A stretch of DNA of 64,000 nt from Bacteroidota bacterium (GTDB lineage Bacteria; Bacteroidota; Bacteroidia; Bacteroidales; JAAUTT01): positions 62,001 through 126,000 of the forward strand of contig JAEYWD010000094.1 of NCBI GenBank assembly GCA_023429135.1, in the 5' to 3' direction. Below the pieces are notes generated by a model that searched no databases, was not told the DNA's origin, and worked only from the letters and a program-made list of their open reading frames with translations. The translations under genes were made by a program, and so were the position numbers. How positions within the stretch are numbered: position 1 is the stretch's first letter; every line of letters begins with the position of its first letter. This document shows, piece after piece, positions 58,352-64,000 of the stretch.

Positions 58352-59041
58352 ATGACAACCCTGGCCGAAAGAATCATAGCTTTTAACAAGACGCTTGAAT
58401 TTACAGGCAGTCTGCCCGAGGGCATAAAAATTCTCAACCCCTTCCGCGACAATGAATATGCGCTGGAGCTGTCATCGGAGTTTTACAGGAAATATTACAA
58501 TGACAATAATCCCCGGTACTTAATCCTGGGCATCAATCCCGGCCGCTTTGGGGCCGGTCTCACCGGAGTTCCCTTTACCGATCCTAAACGACTTGAGGCA
58601 AACTGTGGCATTTCAAATCGCGGACTAAAAGCACACGAGCCTTCATCAGTATTTATTTACGATATGATTAAAGCTTTTGGCGGAGAAGAAAAGTTTTATG
58701 GCAAATTCTACATACATTCCATTTGTCCGCTGGGTTTTACCTCAACCAACAGCAAAGGCCGGGATGTAAATTATAATTATTACGACAATCCGGAGCTATT
58801 AAAATCGGTTTACAACTTTATCATATGGAATATCAAAACCCAGATTAATATGGGTGTATTTACCAATGTTTGCTTCTTTTTCGGAACGGGCAAAAACCAG
58901 CAGTTTTTACAAAAGTTAAATAAAGAATTTCATTTTTTTGGAGAATTGGTCGCCCTTGAACATCCGCGGTTTATTATGCAGTACAAGGCGAAGGAGAAGG
59001 AGGAATATATACGGAAGTATATTGAAATATTAAATTTTTAA
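58352..59041 (+). CDS. SMUG2-like uracil-DNA glycosylase (DUF4918)
   Basis: This 229-residue protein has the uracil-DNA glycosylase superfamily motif 1 as YLILGINPGRFGAGLTGVPF (about 56-75), a mid-protein block FYIHSICPLGFTSTNSKGRD, and motif 2 as ALEHPRFIMQYK near 205-216 with the HP(R/S)-type loop. This fits the SMUG2/DUF4918 branch. It excises uracil or oxidised pyrimidine from DNA. A TAnnTTTG match, TAAATTTG at 58326-58333, lies 18 bp upstream of the start. Single gene; converges with the ClpP-type gene downstream. Confidence 0.85.
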   Translation: MTTLAERIIAFNKTLEFTGSLPEGIKILNPFRDNEYALELSSEFYRKYYNDNNPRYLILGINPGRFGAGLTGVPFTDPKRLEANCGISNRGLKAHEPSSVFIYDMIKAFGGEEKFYGKFYIHSICPLGFTSTNSKGRDVNYNYYDNPELLKSVYNFIIWNIKTQINMGVFTNVCFFFGTGKNQQFLQKLNKEFHFFGELVALEHPRFIMQYKAKEKEEYIRKYIEILNF

Positions 59042-59073
59042 TTAGAGGGAGTTCACTACCTCCCCCTACAAAA

Positions 59074-59721
59074 TTATTTCCCTTTCAGAAATCCCACACT
59101 GAAATCCGATTTTCCAAGAAAGATCACATCTCCCGCATCGCCCATTACCTCGTCCACAAGACCAAATTCGCGGGCTTCCTCAGCATTCATGTATTTGTCG
59201 CGCAAAAAATATTCTTCAATTTCCTTCCAGGTGTGCCCTGATTGTTTCCCCATAATGTGAAATATCTGGGTTTGCAGTCGCTCCTGCTCGCGGGTGGCAA
59301 TGCGTACATCTTCTGTATATCCCTGTGATCCGCCTCCTGTAGGATGCATGTGAATGGTAGCATGCGGCAGTGCAAAACGTTTTCCCTTCTCGCCCGAACT
59401 CAGCAGAAATGTCCCCATGCTGCCGGTAAACCCAACAGCGTAAGTCGATACCGGAGCCGACAGCATTTTCATGGTGTCGTAAATGGCCAGTCCGGCATAA
59501 ACCACACCGCCCGGACTGTGGATATACAAATGAATGGGTTGTTTGGGGCTAACACTGTTCAGGTAAAGCAGTTGTGCCACTACCAGGTTTGCCACTGTGT
59601 CGTTAATAGGACCACCGAGAAAGATGATCCGCTCTTTCAGCAGCAAACTGTAGATGTCGTATGCACGCTCTCCGCCACCGGAGCTATCGATTACCATTGG
59701 TACTAAGCTTGAATGTATCAT
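59074..59721 (-). CDS. clpP: ClpP-type ATP-dependent protease subunit
   Basis: This 215-residue protein is a member of the ClpP serine protease family. IYSLLLKERIIFLGGPINDT, PIHLYIHSPGGVVYAGLAIY, the nucleophile Ser101 in GFTGSMGTFLLSSG, the His block ALPHATIHMHP (His126 likely catalytic) and RDKYMNAEEAREFGLVDEV with the Asp are all seen. The usual ClpP text GQAASMA is changed to GFTGSMG, and one residue after the His is missing relative to the common QPLGG loop. It is not next to tig or clpX, so it may be a secondary ClpP; whether it pairs with ClpX is unknown. Confidence 0.9.
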   Translation of the reverse strand: MIHSSLVPMVIDSSGGGERAYDIYSLLLKERIIFLGGPINDTVANLVVAQLLYLNSVSPKQPIHLYIHSPGGVVYAGLAIYDTMKMLSAPVSTYAVGFTGSMGTFLLSSGEKGKRFALPHATIHMHPTGGGSQGYTEDVRIATREQERLQTQIFHIMGKQSGHTWKEIEEYFLRDKYMNAEEAREFGLVDEVMGDAGDVIFLGKSDFSVGFLKGK

Positions 59722-59867
59722 ATTGTGTTTATTTAGAGTTTAGACAATAAGGTGTTAGGCTATAGCGGTTCAGGCTATAGGAGAGTCTGTAATTGATGTC
59801 ATATAATTGGGAATGAATAAATTTCTTTGCGAGCTTTACATTTTCTTTACGCCCTCTGCTTATCTAA

Positions 59868-60140
59868 TTAGTATTTTCCGAATATCTCCATCATCCTTCT
59901 TCGAAAATCTTTCTTATCAGGATTATTGAACAGTTGCTGATGCAAGCTCTCCAATTCCTCTTTCATTTTTTTACGGTGGTATATCTTCACAAGCCAATAG
60001 GTTTTCTTTTGAAGTTCTACATCGCTCCGTAGACCGGTGTTGACTTTCAATCGTGAAGCGAAAAGCATCCGGTTCCAGGGACTAAGCTTTCCGGCAAGAT
60101 ATTGCTCAATAGTTTGAGTATCATTCAACGAAGTCTTCAT
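59868..60140 (-). CDS. Small soluble anti-sigma-like protein
   Basis: A 90-residue protein with no transmembrane segment. The N-terminal TIEQYLAGKLSPWNRMLFAS resembles the cytosolic start of Bacteroidota anti-sigma factors (EYL-G-LS-EE---FE--L), and then comes a basic, helical tail (KKMKEELESLHQQLFNNPDK, DFRRRMMEIF). It overlaps the sigma gene upstream by 20 bp, so the two are translated together. It looks like a shortened anti-sigma lacking the membrane and periplasmic parts. This is an inference from pattern and context. Confidence 0.65.
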   Translation of the reverse strand: MKTSLNDTQTIEQYLAGKLSPWNRMLFASRLKVNTGLRSDVELQKKTYWLVKIYHRKKMKEELESLHQQLFNNPDKKDFRRRMMEIFGKY

Positions 60141-60669
60141 AAGCCAGCGATTTTTGTTTTACAATTTCCCTTACTTTTTCGAGACATTTATACTTTTGCA
60201 CACTTGCCGAGTGCTCGTTTGCAAATCCCAATGACTTTACAATTGTTCTGATACGCTGCTGCTGATAGTAAAAAGCGCGTAACAGATCCAGACACCTCTT
60301 GCCGGCACGTTCCAGATACATCAGCAGTTTTTGAGTCTTTACAGGCACTTCGTAATCCTCGGGAATGCAAATTTGCAGTTCTGTTGCCGATAGAGAAACC
60401 ATTTCTGCTCCCACTCTGAATTTACGCATCCAGAGATGTTTTGCAATGCCAAGAATGTAGCCATTGCGGTTTAACAGATGTTCCCGTTGGTTCATTTCCA
60501 TGTAAATAACGAGGGCATCGTGAAATATATCTTTAGCGTCGTCGAGGTCTCCTCCCATTTTCTGAACAAACCGGGCCACCACCGGAAAGCACTGCTCGTA
60601 CAAAGCTTCCATACTGCTGCTGAAAGCCATTGTCTCCTTTCCTGTTTTTTTAATCTCCAGCGTTTCCAT
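60121..60669 (-). CDS. Atypical ECF-type sigma factor
   Basis: This 182-residue protein has an ECF-like region 2 (SMEALYEQCFPVVARFVQKM, DLDDAKDIFHDALVIYMEMN, RNGYILGIAKHLWMRKFR) and a weaker region 4 (RCLDLLRAFYYQQQRIRTIV, KSLGFANEHSASVQKYKCLE, KVREIV). The HTH has the QKYKCL.KVREIV end of Bacteroidota ECF factors. It overlaps the small anti-sigma-like gene by 20 bp and has no SusC or FecR neighbour, so it is a separate regulatory unit. Target genes are not known. Confidence 0.85.
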   Translation of the reverse strand: METLEIKKTGKETMAFSSSMEALYEQCFPVVARFVQKMGGDLDDAKDIFHDALVIYMEMNQREHLLNRNGYILGIAKHLWMRKFRVGAEMVSLSATELQICIPEDYEVPVKTQKLLMYLERAGKRCLDLLRAFYYQQQRIRTIVKSLGFANEHSASVQKYKCLEKVREIVKQKSLAYEDFVE

Positions 60670-60846
60670 AATCGTCCTTTTTAATATGTGCCGGCAAGCA
60701 TTAAAATATCACCAATAAAAACATATTTTTTTCAAAATTAGTTTAAAATAGTTTTCCGGTTAGCATCTTACCAATAGAACAATCCCTTGTTGAAAATTTT
60801 AATTTTTATAATTTAGCACCATTTGGCAACGACATACATTCTTAGC

Positions 60847-61512
60847 ATGAAACAACTGTTCCTGTTCTTTCTCATTTTTCTAGCCACTACAGCTTTCTCC
60901 CAGAACTGGAAAGAATACATTATCGACGATAATCTCACACTTACTTTCCCCGAAAATTACACCATTACCGATACTATGAACCAGAAAGTAATTATGGCTC
61001 AGCTTGATTATGGACTGGTAATGGTTACTGCTATGGAAAACAAAGGGGAATATGAAATAGCTGTAACCGATGAGAACGATCTTAGAGATGAATACAAAGG
61101 GCTCCGTAAAGGAATGCTCCGGTCGGCAAAGGGGAAATTAATAGTCGAAGGACCGTTAAAAAAGGACGGACTGTTATTCTGGAATTTCTCATATTCCGCC
61201 CGAATGGGCGAAGCTAAGCAGAGCCGCTATTGCCGGATCCTGCTGTTGAATAAACATATCTATACAATCAATTTCTGGGAAGTGAACGACAAATCGGGCG
61301 AAATGGCTCCGCTACGCGAAAAGTTTTTTTTGTCGGTTGTGGTTCCGAAAGGGATTGGATTGCAAAATCAATTGAATGTGATCGATGAGAAAACCGCCTC
61401 CGATCGCGTGGGCAAACTGATCAGCAATTTAGCAGTTAAGCTGCTATTCGGAACCATCGTAATTTTACTGGTAGTTTGGGTTTGGCGAAAGGTCAAAAAA
61501 CAAGCAAAATAA
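60847..61512 (+). CDS. Exported protein with C-terminal membrane anchor, unknown
   Basis: The protein of 221 residues reads from ATG 60847; a TTG start 24 bp earlier would add eight residues ahead of the signal. A signal peptide ends at FSQ (about 18), the middle is a beta-rich domain (WKEYIIDDNLTLTFPENYTI, GLVMVTAMENKGEY, GLLFWNFSYSARMGEAKQSR), and one transmembrane helix is near the end (VKLLFGTIVILLVVWVWRKV) followed by a basic tail. The fold recalls PsbP/MOG1-like lipocalin-type domains but I make no family call. Confidence 0.75.
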   Translation: MKQLFLFFLIFLATTAFSQNWKEYIIDDNLTLTFPENYTITDTMNQKVIMAQLDYGLVMVTAMENKGEYEIAVTDENDLRDEYKGLRKGMLRSAKGKLIVEGPLKKDGLLFWNFSYSARMGEAKQSRYCRILLLNKHIYTINFWEVNDKSGEMAPLREKFFLSVVVPKGIGLQNQLNVIDEKTASDRVGKLISNLAVKLLFGTIVILLVVWVWRKVKKQAK

Positions 61513-61719
61513 ATTATAACCCCTCGGGAAGACTACTGAACTTCATTTCCTTGCTCATGAATTTTAAAGGATGAGTTCAAAATCATTTATTGAAATTTTG
61601 TTCGTAAGTGCCACAACCGGACGTGAAGTTTCCTAAAAGTATTGAAATCCCTTTTTATCGAGAGTAATTTTATAGAATAAAAGTCGGTCTTTAGGTCATC
61701 AATTTCCAAAACCTATTTT

Positions 61720-62142
61720 ATGAAAACTAAAATTCTATTTGTTACTTTTCTGTTGGCTGCATTTGCATGTGGCATAACTGCCCAAAGCCTTCAAAAAGGA
61801 AATTTGGTTGGAGCGCACACTATGAAACTCACATTAAAGCCTGGTGTAACCGAAAAACAGTTCATCGACTTTTTTAACGAAAAATACAAACCGGCCTTTA
61901 ACAAAGCTATACCCGAATGGCAGGTATTCCTGGTAAAAAGCATCAGGGGAGAAGTTCCCAAAGATACCTATGGATTAATTTATGTAATTAAATCGGTTCA
62001 GGACCGTGATAAATTTTATAATACTGACGGTACTGAATCATCATTTGGAAAAACTGTAAGGGAGAAGCTTAAACCCATTTTCGAGGAGTTTGACAAGATT
62101 TGTACTTTTGAAACAGTTTATACTGATTGGGAAGTATTATAA
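61720..62142 (+). CDS. Small secreted protein, possible dimeric alpha-beta barrel
   Basis: This 140-residue protein has a signal peptide (to GITAQ, about 22) and a domain of about 115 residues with VGAHTMKLTLKPGVTEKQFI, WQVFLVKSIRGEVPKDTYGL, YVIKSVQDRDKFYN and a C-terminal EFDKICTFETVYTDWEVL. The strand-helix pattern and length are like a dimeric ferredoxin-like barrel domain (EthD/ABM type). No catalytic residue can be named. Followed by a clear terminator hairpin. Confidence 0.75.
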   Translation: MKTKILFVTFLLAAFACGITAQSLQKGNLVGAHTMKLTLKPGVTEKQFIDFFNEKYKPAFNKAIPEWQVFLVKSIRGEVPKDTYGLIYVIKSVQDRDKFYNTDGTESSFGKTVREKLKPIFEEFDKICTFETVYTDWEVL

Positions 62143-62167
62143 TTGTTGCTGTAAGTTGTTTTTAGGA

Positions 62168-62195
62168 GCCCGGAGGATTTCTTCCGGGTTTCTTG
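62168..62195 (+). terminator. Rho-independent terminator
   Basis: GCCCGGAGG (62168-62176) pairs with CTTCCGGGT (62181-62189) with two G-T pairs and loop ATTT, followed by TTCTT. It lies 25 bp after the stop at 62142. Confidence 0.75.
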
Positions 62196-62348
62196 TCCGA
62201 TGTTTCCACCAGGAGTATTTAATAACCTTAAGAATGCCATTTTAACCCTGGAAATATCAGGATGCATAATTTGCGAAAAATTTAGGATAGTTTTGAACAA
62301 AATATTTCATAATTGGTTTACAACAAACCAATATTAACCCCAACCAAA

Positions 62349-63113
62349 ATGAGCCTCAGTTACCTTGAATTTATCAAGCAACATTCTCTGGATGCCCGAA
62401 TTGGCATTAACCCGGAGATTGGACAATTTGTGCTCGACAACAAAGTGAAAACCCTTTTTGGATACTTCCCTTTTGGGTATTATCTGTTAGATTACCATAC
62501 CCAGAAATTCGAATTCATAAACAATTCGGAATCACTGCTTGGATACACCATGGACTACTTCCTATTGGGAGGCTTGCCTGCATCCCTTAAAAATTTTCAT
62601 CCCGACGACTTTGTAATCTTCTCGGAAAAATTGTTTCCCGATATTATTAAGTTTTTTTCCGAATTAAGGTCCGACGACAGGGACTACTACCGTGTAACGT
62701 ATAATTACCGGTATAAAAAGAAGGATAGAACCTATATCCACCTGCAGCAACATTCAACTTTTACCGATTTTAACCTGTTAAATCTCCCGACCCGGAATTT
62801 TGCTTTAATAAATGACATTTCGGCCTGCAAGCGCGATAACGCGCTGGTGCTTACCATTACCCGTGTTAAGGAAGGAAAGGAAATGTTAGTTTTACAAAAA
62901 CGGTTTAACCACGAAAAACCTTCGATTTTCACTGACCGCGAAAAAGAAATTCTGGATTTAGCAATGAAAGGTTACACCGGAAAGGAAATAGCCGGCAAAT
63001 TGTTTATTAGCCTCAACACTGTACGAAACCACAAACAAAACATGATGGAAAAAACCAACACCCCTAACATTGCAAGCCTGATAGATTACGCTTTTAAAAG
63101 CGAAGTAGTTTAA
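62349..63113 (+). CDS. PAS-LuxR-type transcriptional regulator
   Basis: The 254-residue protein starts at ATG 62349; an upstream TTG would add 12 residues. The N-terminal two-thirds is PAS-like (LLDYHTQKFEFINNSESLLG, YTMDYFLLGGLPASLKNFHP, DYYRVTYNYRYKKKDRTYIH, NFALINDIS). The C-terminus is a LuxR/GerE HTH (FTDREKEILDLAMKGYTGKE, IAGKLFISLNTVRNHKQNMM, EKTNTPNIASLIDYAF). Such proteins without a receiver domain sense a small ligand or redox state; ligand and targets unknown. The 206-bp upstream spacer has TAGTTTTG at 62288-62295 as a -7 candidate. Confidence 0.88.
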   Translation: MSLSYLEFIKQHSLDARIGINPEIGQFVLDNKVKTLFGYFPFGYYLLDYHTQKFEFINNSESLLGYTMDYFLLGGLPASLKNFHPDDFVIFSEKLFPDIIKFFSELRSDDRDYYRVTYNYRYKKKDRTYIHLQQHSTFTDFNLLNLPTRNFALINDISACKRDNALVLTITRVKEGKEMLVLQKRFNHEKPSIFTDREKEILDLAMKGYTGKEIAGKLFISLNTVRNHKQNMMEKTNTPNIASLIDYAFKSEVV

Positions 63114-63385
63114 CTATTTACTTTCCGGGAGACAGGTAAACCTTAGTTACTGTAAACCAGGGAGGCTTATCGTGGCTTCATATTGGGCATTTGGTATCCA
63201 AATAAACAGCCGTTTCAGGTAATGAGCAGGTTGGTAGCAAAAGATTGTAAGTGAGTTGTGATGAGAAGTAAAGATAGTACAAAAGGACTATTTACCTCCC
63301 TTCTTTTTAAAGGTAAATTTATGCTATTAATTACTCTCACTACATTCAAAACAAATCAAACTCACCTGAATCTATTTAAAACCTT

Positions 63386-64000
63386 ATGCTCCGAACTATT
63401 CAATATAATTGTCAAAGTGGCGAGCCTTTCAAAATTGACGAAACTGCGGATTTGTTAATTATCCGAACCTTAAAATATACTGATCCAGATTATATCCTGA
63501 AAACAATTCCTGGAATAAAGGCCTTCTGGAGAAATATCAGAAAACATGACCAATTTCCTGATTCTTCAGTTTTTTTATATCAAATTGTCGAAACCACCGA
63601 ACCTTCCTTACTTAGAGATGAGCTAAAGAACATTATAGAAAAATATAACCACCCCAACATATGTTATGCAGGCACAGTGATGCGTTATGCCGATTCCGGC
63701 GTTTACCAGATATATACCGGGAATCTCTTTATAAAATTTCAGGATAGCGCGTCCACACATTCCATAAACAGTATTATCCGTAATCACAAACTGGATGTTA
63801 AAAGAGATCTTCCCTTTGCAAGGAACTCCTTTTTTGTTGCGCCTCACGATGATATAGGAAGGGACATCTTTGATCTTAGTATGGAATTGCTCCGGTACAA
63901 AGATGTATCACACTGTCATCCGGAATTAGTTGTAAAAAGGAAATATGTTTTCAGGAACATCCCGGTAGATACAAATACTGCATCCAAAATTCCTCAAAAT
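63386..64000 (+). CDS. Subtilase-like protein, N-terminal part (runs off window)
   Basis: An open frame from ATG 63386 (an in-frame stop lies just upstream at 63377) runs 205 codons to the right edge. Residues about 105-195 read like an S8-peptidase propeptide of the fervidolysin type: YTGNLFIKFQDSASTHSINS, IIRNHKLDVKRDLPFARNSF, and LLRYKDVSHCHPELVVKRKY. The catalytic Asp/His/Ser domain would follow outside the window. No signal peptide is visible in the first 20 residues, which is odd for a secreted protease, so an internal or intracellular role is possible. Spacer 63114-63385 shows no gene. Confidence 0.6.
   Translation, partial: MLRTIQYNCQSGEPFKIDETADLLIIRTLKYTDPDYILKTIPGIKAFWRNIRKHDQFPDSSVFLYQIVETTEPSLLRDELKNIIEKYNHPNICYAGTVMRYADSGVYQIYTGNLFIKFQDSASTHSINSIIRNHKLDVKRDLPFARNSFFVAPHDDIGRDIFDLSMELLRYKDVSHCHPELVVKRKYVFRNIPVDTNTASKIPQN

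Noticed and set aside
63258..63458. Plus-strand frame of 66 codons before the right edge
   Set aside because: It overlaps the subtilase-like start out of frame and its Thr/Leu/Lys-rich text fits no family.
1..64000. Search by eye for tRNA, rRNA, CRISPR arrays and intact insertion sequences
   Set aside because: No cloverleaf with CCA-type end, no rRNA-like block, no regular repeat-spacer array and no transposase frame were seen.

Overview
The window is from a Bacteroidota chromosome, most likely a glycan-degrading Bacteroidales or Marinilabiliales-type organism. The evidence is two SusC/SusD pairs with FecR and ECF sigma partners, many Bacteroidetes-type lipoprotein and SPI signal peptides, A/T-rich translation starts with little Shine-Dalgarno, a promoter of the TTG-N20-TAnnTTTG type, and a diphosphate-type phosphofructokinase. 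I see no rRNA, tRNA, CRISPR array, prophage or intact insertion sequence.

Layout. 1-3.3 kb (minus strand): an operon of ECF sigma factor, membrane anti-sigma, DUF4097-like beta-helix protein and two tandem outer-membrane-type paralogues, the last cut by the window edge. 3.8-11.6 kb (plus): alpha-2-macroglobulin lipoprotein followed by penicillin-binding protein 1C. 11.6-14.3 kb: AlkB-type dioxygenase and ElbB-type protein, then about 1.1 kb without a gene that holds repeat debris and a striking pair of palindromes. 14.3-20 kb (minus): a carboxypeptidase-regulatory-domain protein with an apparent frameshift in its signal peptide, a GH2 beta-mannosidase and a GH63-like glycosidase. 20.2-20.7 kb: an intact RelB/DinJ-like antitoxin beside a dead YafQ-like toxin.

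20.8-29.3 kb is a glucuronoxylan/uronate cluster: a LacI repressor diverges from SDR oxidoreductase, D-mannonate dehydratase, GH115 alpha-glucuronidase and an SGNH acetylesterase. Two 18-bp LacI operators lie in the divergent region, and one covers the -33 element of the plus-strand promoter. GH115 would release (4-O-methyl)glucuronate, the esterase would remove acetyl groups, and the dehydratase and SDR would work on the uronate carbon. 29.5-40 kb has a PgeF-type laccase-domain protein and the first polysaccharide utilization locus (GH5, TIG-type glycan-binding lipoprotein, SusD, STN-SusC, FecR, ECF sigma). 40.3-48.8 kb is mostly housekeeping and mixed: PPi-type PFK, GH20 hexosaminidase, a PBCV basic-adaptor repeat protein, a RidA / D-serine-dehydratase-like pair, a zinc-ribbon protein, a GAF-SpoIIE phosphatase and EF-P. 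48.9-58.1 kb is the second locus (calcineurin-phosphoesterase/GH16 fusion, SusD, STN-SusC, FecR, ECF sigma). 58.3-64 kb has SMUG2-like DNA glycosylase, a ClpP-type protease, an unusual ECF sigma overlapping a tiny soluble anti-sigma-like protein, small secreted proteins, a LuxR-type regulator and the N-terminus of a subtilase-like protein cut by the edge.

Most noteworthy: the phosphoesterase-GH16 fusion inside a PUL, the LacI/operator architecture of the glucuronate cluster, the dead YafQ toxin with a surviving antitoxin, the A6 frameshift at 15147-15152, the sigma/mini-anti-sigma pair, and at least four families of dispersed intergenic repeats. All function calls rest on reading motifs by eye; no database search was run.
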